A stretch of 24,729 bases of DNA from Alphaproteobacteria bacterium UBA4588 (GCA_002387605.1 DGJU01000062.1:1849-26577); one strand, 5' to 3'; shown: positions 8,173 through 16,869, counted from the first letter of the stretch. Made by a program: numbers and translations. Notes: generated by a model from the letters alone, not told the origin.

Positions 8173-9453
8173 TTAGCTATCTGTCGGCGGCGTTAATCGG
8201 CGCGGCATAAGGACCAATCCAGCTCCCAGAAGAAGCGGCACAATCAGCATGCCTATTCTGTCTGTCCCACTTGCTAGCACAAGCCAGCCATAAAATAGCG
8301 GCCCAAAAAAGCTGGTAAGCTTTCCTGACATCATAAGCAGGCCAAACAGGCTTGCCCTATCTTCTTCCGGGGCCACCAGTGATACCCAGACCCGCGAAGC
8401 AGACTGACATGGCCCAATAAATAAACCAAGCGAGAGGCCCGAAATCCAGAAGACCTCCTTGGTTGGTGCTGAAATGCAAATTATCCCAATTACAATCAGC
8501 CCCCATAAAGAGAGCCGGATTGTTTTCGGCACACCAAGTTTGTCGGTTATCATGCCGCCACAATAGGCACCGATTCCGGCTGTGAGATTAAGGCCGATGG
8601 CAAAGATAAGAATCTCTGTCTGGCTAAACCCAAAAATACGAGCAGCAAAAATGCCGCCAAAAGCAAAAAGCGTAATAAGGCCATCATTGAACAGCATTCT
8701 TGCAACAAGAAAACGCATCAGATAAGGGATTTTCTGGGCTGTTCTGATTGTCTGTAGCATTTGCGCAAAGAAGGGCTCAGAGGGCGGCTGGGCGGGGGGT
8801 GTGCGAACAAAGAAAAATAGCGGAAGCCCGAAGATAAAAGCCCATAATCCAGCAAAAACCATTGTTGCGCGCACTGGCTCAGAGGTTGCTTTTTCAAGCC
8901 CGAAAAGAGGCGTATCAGGCAGAATCAAAAAGACTAGTACAAGCACAAGAGAAAGGATGGCGCCAATATAGCCAAGGCCCCACGCAGTTCCCGATAACCG
9001 GCCTTGTTTATGCGGCTGTGCCAGAGATGAAAGCATCGCATTATAGAAAATAAATGCTGTTTCTATCGTAAAGATAGAAAGTGATGACAAGCATAAAGCC
9101 AGCCAGATGGCAGAATTATCAGGGGTGACAAACCAGAGCCCTGCAGTGGCAAGACTTGCCCCTAAAAGGCAGACAAACAAAAATGGTTTAAGCTGCCCTG
9201 TATTATCGGCAAGCCGGCCAATAAAAGGAGCGGTAATGCCAATAAGAAGGGCTGTTGCGGCGGTCATTTGTGACCAGGCAAAACTGCCGCCCTCTGGCAT
9301 TACAACTGTGGTGAAATAGACAGCAAACACAAAGGTTGTGTGCAGCGCCGAAATAGGCGAGCAGGCCCAATCAAACATCATCCATGAAAAACGTGCTTTT
9401 CGGAATGATGCGCTATCGGCATAAGAGGGTGTAAGGTCTGATATGTTGGTCAT
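8173..9453 (-). CDS. MFS transporter, UMF1/Atg22-like
   Basis: Polytopic inner-membrane protein of 426 residues, with about 12 hydrophobic segments and a central cytoplasmic loop (about 200-235). The N-terminal 'SWMMFDWACSPISALHTTF' matches the 'YDWANSAF' signature of the UMF1/Atg22-type branch of the major facilitator superfamily. 'PFIGRLADNTGQLKPFL' is the usual MFS loop 2-3 motif. The substrate is not predictable; yeast Atg22 exports amino acids, but that should not be transferred. The ATG at 9453 is preferred because it sits 5 bases after the apt stop; an upstream in-frame Met at 9495 would overlap apt by 37 bases. Translation is probably coupled to apt, which hints at, but does not prove, a link to nucleobase metabolism. 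Confidence 0.85.
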   Translation of the reverse strand: MTNISDLTPSYADSASFRKARFSWMMFDWACSPISALHTTFVFAVYFTTVVMPEGGSFAWSQMTAATALLIGITAPFIGRLADNTGQLKPFLFVCLLGASLATAGLWFVTPDNSAIWLALCLSSLSIFTIETAFIFYNAMLSSLAQPHKQGRLSGTAWGLGYIGAILSLVLVLVFLILPDTPLFGLEKATSEPVRATMVFAGLWAFIFGLPLFFFVRTPPAQPPSEPFFAQMLQTIRTAQKIPYLMRFLVARMLFNDGLITLFAFGGIFAARIFGFSQTEILIFAIGLNLTAGIGAYCGGMITDKLGVPKTIRLSLWGLIVIGIICISAPTKEVFWISGLSLGLFIGPCQSASRVWVSLVAPEEDRASLFGLLMMSGKLTSFFGPLFYGWLVLASGTDRIGMLIVPLLLGAGLVLMPRRLTPPTDS

Positions 9454-9458
9454 GATGC

Positions 9459-9992
9459 TCAATATTCGTAAGTTTGAAGAACCGAGACGGGACATGATAA
9501 TTTATCACGGCCCTTTAATCCTGTAAGTTCAATCGCGCAGACAGCCCCGCAGACAATGCCGCCTACTTTGGTGACCAGCGATTCAGCTGCGGCGAGTGTG
9601 CCGCCTGTCGCGAGTAAATCATCACATAAAAGAATGCGCTTTCCTGCAATATGGCGGGCTGTTTGTAAGGCAAGCCGTGCTTCGCCATATTCAAGTGAAT
9701 AGGATGTTTCAATCGTCTCACCTGGCAGCTTGCCTGTTTTGCGGATCATTACGACACCGCATTCAAGGGTAACAGCAGCAGCGGCGCCAAATAAAAAGCC
9801 ACGGGCATCGATACCAACAAGCATATCAGGTGAATAGGACCGCGCTTTTTCACAAAACGCCTTGGTCATTTGGGAAAAAGCATAGGCATCTTCAAGCGCC
9901 GGACTGATATCATAAAAGGTAATACCAGCTTTTGGAAAATCAGGAATTTTTGCGATATAGGGATCAAGTATAAACGGGGTATCGCTCATCAT
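9459..9992 (-). CDS. apt: Adenine phosphoribosyltransferase
   Basis: A cytoplasmic salvage enzyme that converts adenine and PRPP to AMP and pyrophosphate. It has 177 residues, the usual size. The PRPP-binding motif 'LLCDDLLATGGT' covers residues 121-132. 'GIDARGFLFG' and 'IRKTGKLPGETI' (adenine-side flexible loop) are also characteristic. Two adjacent ATGs are possible starts, with AGAGG just upstream on the minus strand. Only 61 bases separate it from glcB, and a strong terminator occupies half of that, so its own promoter must be very compact or lie in the 3' end of glcB. Confidence 0.96.
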   Translation of the reverse strand: MMSDTPFILDPYIAKIPDFPKAGITFYDISPALEDAYAFSQMTKAFCEKARSYSPDMLVGIDARGFLFGAAAAVTLECGVVMIRKTGKLPGETIETSYSLEYGEARLALQTARHIAGKRILLCDDLLATGGTLAAAESLVTKVGGIVCGAVCAIELTGLKGRDKLSCPVSVLQTYEY

Positions 9993-10010
9993 GGGCCTCT
10001 TAAGGTCATC

Positions 10011-10044
10011 AAAAAAGCCCCCCTGTCATCAGGAGGGCTTTTTG
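10011..10044. terminator. Bidirectional-looking terminator after glcB
   Basis: AAAAAGCCCCCCT and AGGAGGGCTTTTT pair over 13 positions (one pair is a G-U wobble in minus-strand RNA) around a 6-base loop GTCATC. On the minus strand the stem is followed by a T-run and lies 10 bases after the glcB stop. The symmetrical A and T tracts would let it work in both directions, but its natural role is to end glcB transcription before apt. Confidence 0.85.
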
Positions 10045-10053
10045 ATTAAACGC

Positions 10054-12207
10054 TTAGTAAGACTTTTTTTCAAGCCGTCGGCGATGTAAGACCGGTTCAG
10101 TATAACCTGATGGTTGAATGCGGCCGTCAAAAACAAGCTCGCATGCTGCTTTAAAGGCGATGGATGTATCAAAATTGCCAGCCATTTTTTCATATGCAGC
10201 ATCATCTTTATTCTGCTCATCGACAACAGCGGCCATTTTCTGCATGACGCCCATTACCTGATCTGTTGAACAGACCCCGTGATGTAGCCAGTTGGCAATA
10301 TGCTGTGATGAAATCCGCAATGTTGCTCTATCTTCCATGAGACCAACATCATTAATGTCTGGCACTTTTGAGCAACCAACACCTTGGTCAATCCAGCGCA
10401 CAACATAGCCAAGAATACCTTGGGCATTATTTTCCAGCTCATGGGCAATATCTGCATCGCCCCAGTTCGGGCGCGTTGCAACGGGGATAGTAAGAATATC
10501 GGATAAATCTGCACGCCGGTTTCCAACAAGATCAGCTTGGCGGGCAAACACATCTATCTGGTGGTAATGAAGAGCGTGGAGTGTCGCAGCTGTCGGGGAG
10601 GGAACCCACGCACAATTAGCCCCTGATTGAGGATGGCCAATTTTCTGCTCCAGCATATCCGCCATTAAATCAGGCATCGCCCACATGCCTTTGCCGATTT
10701 GTGCCTTGCCAGAAAACCCACAGGCAAGACCGATATCAACATTCCAGTTTTCATAAGCACTGATCCATGCTGCCTGCTTCATATCGCCTTTGCGGATCAT
10801 CGGGCCGGCTTCCATAGATGTATGGATTTCATCACCCGTACGATCAAGGAAGCCAGTATTAATGAAGACAACACGAGATTTTGCTGCGCGAATACACTCT
10901 TTCAGGTTAATTGTTGTCCGGCGCTCTTCATCCATAATACCGATTTTGACGGTATTTTCAGACAGGCCAAGAATACGCTCAACTTCTGAGAAAATATTAC
11001 AGGCAAAAGAGACTTCTTCTGGCCCATGCATCTTTGGCTTTACAATATAGACAGACCCTTTGCGTGAATTGCCTTTGCGGGCTCTATCGGGAATTGCCCC
11101 CAGCACTGTCATAAACGCATCCATAATACCTTCTGGACATTCACTGCCATCAGACAGACGAATAGAGGGGTTTGTCATCAGATGACCAACATTACGCACA
11201 AGCATTAATGAGCGACCATGAAGGGTCAGTGTGCTGCCATCACGCGCGGTATAATGTCTGTCGCCATTCAGCGCGCGGGTGAATGTCTTATCGCCCTTTT
11301 TCATCTCAGTTGTGAGCGTGCCATCCATTAAGCCTAGCCAGTTTCCATAGGCCAGAACCTTATCTTCACCATCAACTGCGGCCACTGAATCTTCGCAATC
11401 CATAATAGTTGATACCGCTGATTCCAGCACAACATCATTAATGCCGGCTTTATCAACAGCGCCAATTGTGCCGCTACGGTCAATTCGGATATCGATATGC
11501 AGCGTATTTACACTCAGTAAAACTGAGGTCGGGGCTGTCTCATCACCTTGATAGCCAATCAGTTGGCTGTCATCTGCAAGGGCTACCGGACCTGCTTCAC
11601 TGCCGAGCACAAGACCGGTGCTATCAATGTGAAGGCTGGCAATATCATGCCAGCTTGCTCCATTCAGAGGCAGACGTTCATTTAGAATGTCCCTTGCAGC
11701 TGCAATCACTTTTGCGCCACGCACGGGATTATAGGACGTGCCTTTTTCTGCGCCATCTTCTTCGCTCAGAATATCGGTGCCGTAAAGCGCATCATAAAGA
11801 CTACCCCAACGTGCATTTGCGGCATTTAACGCATAACGAGCATTCATCACAGGAACAACAAGCTGAGGGCCAGCAATGGTTGCTATTTCAGCATCAACAT
11901 TTGTTGTTTCAATCGCGAAATCATCACCCTCTGAGAGCAAATAACCAATGTCTTTCAGAAAACTGGTATAGGCATCCGCATCAATGCCATTATCGCGGTG
12001 TGCGACAAGCCATTCGTCAATCTGTGCCTGCAGCTCATCACGCTTTTTAAGCAAATCTGCGTTACGTGGTGCCAGATGATGCACGACAGAATCAAATTCT
12101 GGCCAGAAATGCGATGGCTCCATTCCGGCTGCCGGCAACAATGTGTCATTCACAAAGCGGTGGAGTGCGGCATCAACAGAAAGATTGCCTTCAGCGATGT
12201 AACCCAT
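10054..12207 (-). CDS. glcB: Malate synthase G
   Basis: Condenses acetyl-CoA and glyoxylate to malate, assimilating glyoxylate from the glyoxylate bypass or from glycolate oxidation. At 717 residues it is the long monomeric G isoform. Residue numbering nearly matches the E. coli enzyme: the catalytic Arg338 is in 'LMLVRNVGHLMTNP', the magnesium-binding Glu region is in 'GIMDEERRT' (423-430), C612 is in 'GVGCSKVPDI' and the catalytic base D626 is in 'MEDRATLRISSQH'. An AGGAGA Shine-Dalgarno sequence precedes the ATG. It stands alone between terminator-like hairpins. A TATAAA on the minus strand at 12266-12261 could be a -10, but no good -35 accompanies it. No isocitrate lyase or glycolate oxidase gene is in the window. 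Confidence 0.97.
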   Translation of the reverse strand: MGYIAEGNLSVDAALHRFVNDTLLPAAGMEPSHFWPEFDSVVHHLAPRNADLLKKRDELQAQIDEWLVAHRDNGIDADAYTSFLKDIGYLLSEGDDFAIETTNVDAEIATIAGPQLVVPVMNARYALNAANARWGSLYDALYGTDILSEEDGAEKGTSYNPVRGAKVIAAARDILNERLPLNGASWHDIASLHIDSTGLVLGSEAGPVALADDSQLIGYQGDETAPTSVLLSVNTLHIDIRIDRSGTIGAVDKAGINDVVLESAVSTIMDCEDSVAAVDGEDKVLAYGNWLGLMDGTLTTEMKKGDKTFTRALNGDRHYTARDGSTLTLHGRSLMLVRNVGHLMTNPSIRLSDGSECPEGIMDAFMTVLGAIPDRARKGNSRKGSVYIVKPKMHGPEEVSFACNIFSEVERILGLSENTVKIGIMDEERRTTINLKECIRAAKSRVVFINTGFLDRTGDEIHTSMEAGPMIRKGDMKQAAWISAYENWNVDIGLACGFSGKAQIGKGMWAMPDLMADMLEQKIGHPQSGANCAWVPSPTAATLHALHYHQIDVFARQADLVGNRRADLSDILTIPVATRPNWGDADIAHELENNAQGILGYVVRWIDQGVGCSKVPDINDVGLMEDRATLRISSQHIANWLHHGVCSTDQVMGVMQKMAAVVDEQNKDDAAYEKMAGNFDTSIAFKAACELVFDGRIQPSGYTEPVLHRRRLEKKSY

Positions 12208-12291
12208 GGTGAGTGTCTCCTCGGATAGGGGGTTTGAATCAGATAATTACCTTAGACGCCTTTATAGAGCGATTAGCCATCGCGATGTAAC

Positions 12292-12319
12292 AAAGCTTTC
12301 CGCTTCGTGGAAACGCTTT
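12292..12319 (-). terminator. Possible terminator between pgm and glcB
   Basis: In the 186-base gap between the two genes, AAAGC-TTTCC and GGAAA-(C)-GCTTT form a 10-pair stem with one bulged base around a 7-base loop. On the minus strand the stem ends in GCTTTG, so the T-run is only three long. It may terminate the galU-pgm transcript weakly. The rest of this gap shows only the TATAAA noted for glcB. Confidence 0.35.
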
Positions 12320-12393
12320 TCAAAAAAATCCACGTGCTGGAAAAGATGCTTGGCTGAAGGCGCCTTGTTTATATAGACAGTATTTTAGACTGC

Positions 12394-13821
12394 TTACGAA
12401 GTGGGACCAGCCCATTTCAACCCAGCATTATCAAGATAGTGGATAATGTCTGAAACAAACCTATCACAAATCACGGCATCTGTACCTTCGGCGCGCGCAA
12501 CAAGCGCAGCTTCGGTGTTTGAGGCGCGAATAAGCCACCACCCTTTGGATGTTGTTACCCTAACACCGTCTGTCACATTAACAGAATCGGGGGCGTGATC
12601 GTTTGACACTGCCTCAGATAACCGCGCCATAACCCCAAATTTTTCCGTATCGGGGCAATCAATACGGCATTCGGGGGTTGTGAAAGTTTCAGGCAGACTA
12701 TCCATGAAGTCTGTAATACTCATTCCTGTTTCTGCTGTGCGTTTTGCTATTTGAGTGACCAGCCTGCTGGCAACATAAAGCGCATCATCAAACCCATAAT
12801 CTCCGTCAGCGATAAAAATATGACCAGACATTTCTCCTGCAAGAGGGGCTCCTGTTTCATGCAGTTTTTGCTTCATATGAGAATGGCCTGTTTTCCAGAG
12901 ATGTGGCGTGCCACCGGCATCACGGACAATCTGCATAGCAAGTGCACTGGATTTTACATCAAAAATTATATCGGCGCCCGGATTGCGGGTAAGGATGTCT
13001 GTTGCAAGAAAGGCTGTGAGAATATCCCCTGCTATTTGCCGGCCTTTTGAATCTACAAGACCAATGCGGTCTCCATCCCCATCAAAGCCAATGCCGCAAT
13101 CCGCGCCCATAGCGCCAACCTGTTCACGAAGGCTCTCAAGTGTCTCAGGATCAACTGGGTTGGGATGGTGATTTGGGAAATGCCCATCAATATCACAGTA
13201 AAGTGCTTTATGTGTGCCCTGTGCCCCGCCTTTATCTGATAGCGCTGCAAGCATGGCTTCTGTAGCCGGTCCGGCAGCGCCATTACCAGCATCCCAGACA
13301 ATAGACAGAGTGCCGAAATCAGCTTGCTTCACCAGACGCGCAATATAAGCGTCAAAAACAGATTTTTCCTCTCGGTGCCCACCATCAGCTTTGATAAGAC
13401 CAGCAGCGGCGCGTACCCCTAATTCAGTAATTTTGTCACCAAAAAAACTATGATGACCCAGCACTATTTTAAAGCCGTTATAGTCAGGTGGATTATGGCT
13501 ACCTGTTACCTGAATGGCGCCGTCGCATGATAGAATACGATCAGCAAAATAAAGCATAGGTGTTGGGCCAACGCCAATATCAATCACGTGGCAGCCAGCC
13601 GCAACCAGACCGTTACATAATGCATCGGCCAATTCAGGTGAGGTTAGCCTTCCATCACGCCCAACAGCAATCCGGGGCACAGCACCCTTTTTTGGCAGGA
13701 AGCTGGCAAAGATATTACCAATTGCAAAGGCATCATTGGCTGACAAGGTTGAGCCAACCTGTCCCCTAATATCATAGGCACGCAGGATTGTCGGATCGAA
13801 GTTATGAGCAGTCACAGTCAA
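12394..13821 (-). CDS. Phosphomannomutase/phosphoglucomutase
   Basis: Interconverts hexose 6- and 1-phosphates (mannose and/or glucose), feeding GDP-mannose or UDP-glucose synthesis. It has 475 residues. The phosphoserine S108 lies in 'VTGSHNPPDYNGFK', the same number as in Pseudomonas AlgC. The metal loop D247/D249/D251 is in 'GFDGDGDR'. The sugar-binding EMSGH (330-334) is typical of the dual-specificity PMM/PGM branch. The phosphate-binding 'RASNTEAALVARAEG' is near the C-terminus. It starts 34 bases after the galU stop, so the pair is probably co-transcribed: PGM makes glucose-1-phosphate and GalU activates it. Whether mannose or glucose is preferred cannot be read from sequence, so names such as algC, manB or pgm are all possible. 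Confidence 0.94.
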   Translation of the reverse strand: MTVTAHNFDPTILRAYDIRGQVGSTLSANDAFAIGNIFASFLPKKGAVPRIAVGRDGRLTSPELADALCNGLVAAGCHVIDIGVGPTPMLYFADRILSCDGAIQVTGSHNPPDYNGFKIVLGHHSFFGDKITELGVRAAAGLIKADGGHREEKSVFDAYIARLVKQADFGTLSIVWDAGNGAAGPATEAMLAALSDKGGAQGTHKALYCDIDGHFPNHHPNPVDPETLESLREQVGAMGADCGIGFDGDGDRIGLVDSKGRQIAGDILTAFLATDILTRNPGADIIFDVKSSALAMQIVRDAGGTPHLWKTGHSHMKQKLHETGAPLAGEMSGHIFIADGDYGFDDALYVASRLVTQIAKRTAETGMSITDFMDSLPETFTTPECRIDCPDTEKFGVMARLSEAVSNDHAPDSVNVTDGVRVTTSKGWWLIRASNTEAALVARAEGTDAVICDRFVSDIIHYLDNAGLKWAGPTS

Positions 13822-13855
13822 CTATTCCTTTAAGAAATCTATCTTTTAGCCCGTT

Positions 13856-14722
13856 TTATCCTCTGTTTAGCACAGTATCGGTAAGCCATTTATCAAGCTC
13901 AGTTCCAAGTTCTGGGCGGGATCTAGCAAAGGCAATATTCGCTTTTAGAAAGCCTAGCTTAGAGCCACAGTCAAATCGCTCGCCACTGAATCTCAAGCCC
14001 ATAAAGGGGACATCCGGTATTCTGGCGGCAAGTGAGTCTGTTAGCTGAATTTCACCGCCTGCGCCTTTATTGCCTTCTGCGAGCTTTTCAAATACGCCAG
14101 GCTCAATAATATAGCGTCCAACAACGGCCAAAGTTGATGGTGCAACCTCTGGGGCTGGTTTCTCGACAATATCGGCGATTTTGACTAGCTGACCTGCCTC
14201 GCCCTGCGGCGTGATAATCCCGTAAGAGCCAGTCTCATCTGCTGGTACATTCATCACGGCAACCATATTGCCGCCCTGATAGGCATCAACCATCTCTCTC
14301 AAAGCAGGGGCCCCTAGAATCAGGTCATCAGCGAGCAAGATAGCAACTGGCTCGTTGGCTATCTGATGACGGGCGCACCAAATAGCATGACCAAGGCCTG
14401 CGGCTTCTTGCTGGCGCACATATGATACAGAACCGGGCGAGTGTATCATCCCCTGCACCAAATTAAGCGCCTCTAACTTGCCTCGAGCAACAAGGGTTGT
14501 CTCTAGTTCAGTTGAATGGTCAAAATGATCTTCAATCGCTGTTTTATTCCGGCCAGTAACAAAAATAAATTCCTCGATACCTGCTGCTACGGCCTCTTCA
14601 ACGGCATATTGAATTAACGGCTTATCAACAATCGGGAGCATTTCTTTGGGCAATGCTTTTGTGGCGGGAAGAAACCGCGTTCCAAGTCCGCCCACAGGAA
14701 AAATAGCTTTTTTTACTTTCAT
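13856..14722 (-). CDS. galU: UTP-glucose-1-phosphate uridylyltransferase
   Basis: Makes UDP-glucose from UTP and glucose-1-phosphate, the precursor for LPS and capsule sugars and for UDP-glucuronate. It has 288 residues. The nucleotide-binding signature 'GGLGTRFLPATKALPKEML' starts at residue 11. 'GLGHAIWCARH', 'LLADDLI' and 'VEKPAPEVAPS' are conserved GalU segments, and 'GERFDCGSKLGFLKAN' near the C-terminus separates it from RmlA-type enzymes. It is transcribed divergently from the gmhA-ugd pair across a 136-base region. Its product is the substrate of the nearby UDP-glucose dehydrogenase, which supports a functional cluster. Confidence 0.97.
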   Translation of the reverse strand: MKVKKAIFPVGGLGTRFLPATKALPKEMLPIVDKPLIQYAVEEAVAAGIEEFIFVTGRNKTAIEDHFDHSTELETTLVARGKLEALNLVQGMIHSPGSVSYVRQQEAAGLGHAIWCARHQIANEPVAILLADDLILGAPALREMVDAYQGGNMVAVMNVPADETGSYGIITPQGEAGQLVKIADIVEKPAPEVAPSTLAVVGRYIIEPGVFEKLAEGNKGAGGEIQLTDSLAARIPDVPFMGLRFSGERFDCGSKLGFLKANIAFARSRPELGTELDKWLTDTVLNRG

Positions 14723-14858
14723 CTTCCGACTGTCGCTTTCAATTGTATTTCTGACATTTAAGAGACTAACTCTTTGCCGTGGAGACTGTCTTTACTTGCA
14801 TGAGGGACCTTAAATGTCCATAAAGACAGGGTCAAGAACACATTGTTGGCGGTAATAT
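14723..14858. promoter_or_regulatory. Divergent control region galU / gmhA with inverted repeats
   Basis: This gap must hold both divergent promoters. It carries a perfect 10-base inverted repeat, GACATTTAAG (14753-14762) and CTTAAATGTC (14809-14818). An interleaved 8-base repeat is TGTCTTTA (14787-14794) and TAAAGACA (14821-14828). A small hairpin AAGAG/CTCTT lies at 14760-14774. On the minus strand, TTGACC (14835-14830) with TAAGGT 17 bases later is a weak promoter candidate for galU. On the plus strand, TTGCAT with CATAAA 17 bases later is a weak candidate for gmhA. The repeats could be operators; this is a structural observation only. Confidence 0.4.
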
Positions 14859-15434
14859 ATGTCACATCAGATAAAGCAAATTTTTAACCGATCTGCAGAA
14901 GTAAAAGCCCTAATGGTTCAGCAATGCTCAGGCATGGCTGAAGATGCGGCACAAATGATAGCTGAAAGTTTGAATGCGGGTGGAAAATTTCTACTCTGCG
15001 GCAATGGCGGGTCTGCAGGCGATGCTCAGCATCTTGCGGCTGAATTTATGTCGTGCCTTGACCACAAAGCGCACCCAAGGCCCGGACTGGCGGCTCTTGC
15101 GCTGACAACTGATACGTCTTTTATTACAGCCTATGCGAATGATTTCGGCTTTGATGGGATTTTTGAACGCCAAATTGAGACACTTGGTCACGCTGGTGAT
15201 GTGCTGTTATGTATTTCAACGAGTGGTACGTCCAAAAATGTCGTTTTAGCAGCTCATGCTGGGCGCGCTAAAGGCATTAAAATTATCTCCTTTACAGGTG
15301 AGGGTGGCGGAGATTTAGCGGCGCTATCAGATGTTCTGATTGCTGTGCCGAGCCGTATCACGATGCATATTCAAGAATGCCATATTGCTATTGGCCACGC
15401 GATAACCGCGCGTGTTGAGACATTATGTTCATAA
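14859..15434 (+). CDS. gmhA: Phosphoheptose (sedoheptulose-7-phosphate) isomerase, SIS domain
   Basis: Predicted to convert sedoheptulose 7-phosphate to D-glycero-D-manno-heptose 7-phosphate, the first step of ADP-heptose synthesis for LPS inner core. It has 191 residues, the normal size, forming a single SIS domain. 'LLCGNGGSAGDAQHLAAEF' contains the phosphate-binding loop and the catalytic Glu (E62). 'ISTSGTSKNV' is the second phosphate loop. 'HIQECHIAIGH' carries Q172 and H180, matching E. coli GmhA numbers. GGCGG lies 6 bases before the ATG. No other heptose genes (gmhB, hldE, hldD) are in the window. The related DiaA subfamily looks similar, but the retained catalytic residues favour GmhA. 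Confidence 0.9.
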   Translation: MSHQIKQIFNRSAEVKALMVQQCSGMAEDAAQMIAESLNAGGKFLLCGNGGSAGDAQHLAAEFMSCLDHKAHPRPGLAALALTTDTSFITAYANDFGFDGIFERQIETLGHAGDVLLCISTSGTSKNVVLAAHAGRAKGIKIISFTGEGGGDLAALSDVLIAVPSRITMHIQECHIAIGHAITARVETLCS

Positions 15435-15494
15435 AAAACGACTGAAAAAAATGCGCGATAAAAGCGCGCCATAGGCGTGAGGAGTAGGCCTAAG

Positions 15495-16802
15495 ATGAAA
15501 ATTGTTATGATCGGTGCCGGCTATGTCGGATTAGTATCTGGCGCTTGTTTTTCCGAGTTCGGGTTTGATGTTACCTGTGTTGATAAAGATGAGACGAAAA
15601 TTGCCAAGTTGCATAAGGGTGACATTCCTATTTATGAGCCTGGGCTTGATGAGTTAGTTACCCGTAATTATGCAGCTGGCAGGTTGAGCTTTACAACAGA
15701 TCTTGGCAGTGCTGTTGCACAGGCTGATGCCGTTTTCATTGCTGTTGGAACACCAACGCGGCGCGGCGATGGCCATGCTGATTTGAGCTATGTTCATGCG
15801 GCTGCTGCAGAAATCGCGGCTCATCTTGATGGATATACTGTCATTGTGACAAAATCGACAGTCCCAGTAGGAACAGGCCAACAAGTATCTGATATTGTGC
15901 ACAAAACACGTCCCGATGCAGATTTTGATGTTGCATCAAACCCAGAATTCCTGCGTGAGGGATCGGCAATTAGTGACTTTATGCGCCCTGATCGGGTTGT
16001 TGTAGGGACATCAAATGAGCGCGCTATTGACGTAATGCGCCAGCTCTATAGACCGCTTTTCCTGATTGAAACCCCTATTCTTTTCACATCACTTGAGACG
16101 GCTGAATTGACAAAATATGCAGCGAATGCCTTTCTTGCAGTGAAAATTTCCTACATTAACCAGATTGCTGATTTATGCGAAAAGGTGAATGCTGATGTGC
16201 ATGATGTGGCAAAAGGTATGGGGCTTGATAAACGTATTGGCGGGAAGTTTCTGCATCCGGGGCCAGGTTATGGTGGCTCCTGCTTTCCAAAAGACACACT
16301 TGCTTTGGTAAAAACAGCTGAATTTTTTGAGTCTGATGTGCCGTTAGTTTCCGGCGTGGTGCGGTATAATTCGAAGCGTAAACAAGACATGGCTCAGCGC
16401 GTCATTGATGCGATGAAGGGCGATGTTGAAGGTAAAAAAATTGCCATTTTAGGGCTCGCTTTTAAACCTGAAACAGATGATATGCGCGAAAGCCCTTCGA
16501 TTGAGCTGATAACAGAGCTTACAAAAAAAGGCGCTGTGATAACGGCCTATGATCCAGCCGCAATGGTAGAGGCAAAACCACATCTTCCGGCGTCTATAAC
16601 ATATGCTGAGAATGCTGCGAGCTGTCTGACAGGCGCGGACTGTGCTGTATTGGTAACCGAATGGAACGAGTTTAGAGCCCTGACACCGCTCAGTTTCACT
16701 GAATTAATGGCTGGAAATGTGCTGGTTGATTTACGCAATGTCTATGACCCATCAGCAATCCGAGCCGCCAATATTCATTACTCTTCTATTGGCAGAGCAT
16801 AA
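15495..16802 (+). CDS. ugd: UDP-glucose 6-dehydrogenase
   Basis: Oxidises UDP-glucose to UDP-glucuronate with two NAD+, for acidic surface polysaccharides or modified lipid A. It has 435 residues. The NAD-binding GAGYVG is at 7-12, and the catalytic Cys263 lies in 'GPGYGGSCFPKDT'. 'FLREGSAISDFMRPDRVVVG' and the C-terminal 'GLAFKPETDDMRESPS' are family signatures. The ATG at 15495 is chosen because TGAGGAGT lies 10 bases ahead of it; the frame is open back to a GTG at 15477, which overlaps that Shine-Dalgarno sequence. It follows gmhA by 60 bases and uses the product of galU. A strong terminator follows. Confidence 0.96.
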   Translation: MKIVMIGAGYVGLVSGACFSEFGFDVTCVDKDETKIAKLHKGDIPIYEPGLDELVTRNYAAGRLSFTTDLGSAVAQADAVFIAVGTPTRRGDGHADLSYVHAAAAEIAAHLDGYTVIVTKSTVPVGTGQQVSDIVHKTRPDADFDVASNPEFLREGSAISDFMRPDRVVVGTSNERAIDVMRQLYRPLFLIETPILFTSLETAELTKYAANAFLAVKISYINQIADLCEKVNADVHDVAKGMGLDKRIGGKFLHPGPGYGGSCFPKDTLALVKTAEFFESDVPLVSGVVRYNSKRKQDMAQRVIDAMKGDVEGKKIAILGLAFKPETDDMRESPSIELITELTKKGAVITAYDPAAMVEAKPHLPASITYAENAASCLTGADCAVLVTEWNEFRALTPLSFTELMAGNVLVDLRNVYDPSAIRAANIHYSSIGRA

Positions 16803-16841
16803 GCGTAGGATAAGAGCCTTTGCGTCATGAGGTAAATAAAG

Positions 16842-16869
16842 AGTGTTGACTTCTGGTCAGCACTTTTTC
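16842..16869 (+). terminator. Rho-independent terminator of ugd
   Basis: AGTGTTGAC and GTCAGCACT pair over nine positions (one G-U) around a 5-base loop TTCTG, followed by TTTTTC. It lies 40 bases after the ugd stop and clearly ends the gmhA-ugd transcript. The same bases contain the -35 candidate of the thiamine operon. Confidence 0.85.

Noticed and set aside
11466..12050. A 194-codon open frame on the plus strand opposite glcB
   Set aside because: It lies wholly antisense to malate synthase G, whose catalytic residues align exactly; the translation is rich in His, Gln, Leu and Cys with no domain, typical of a shadow frame.
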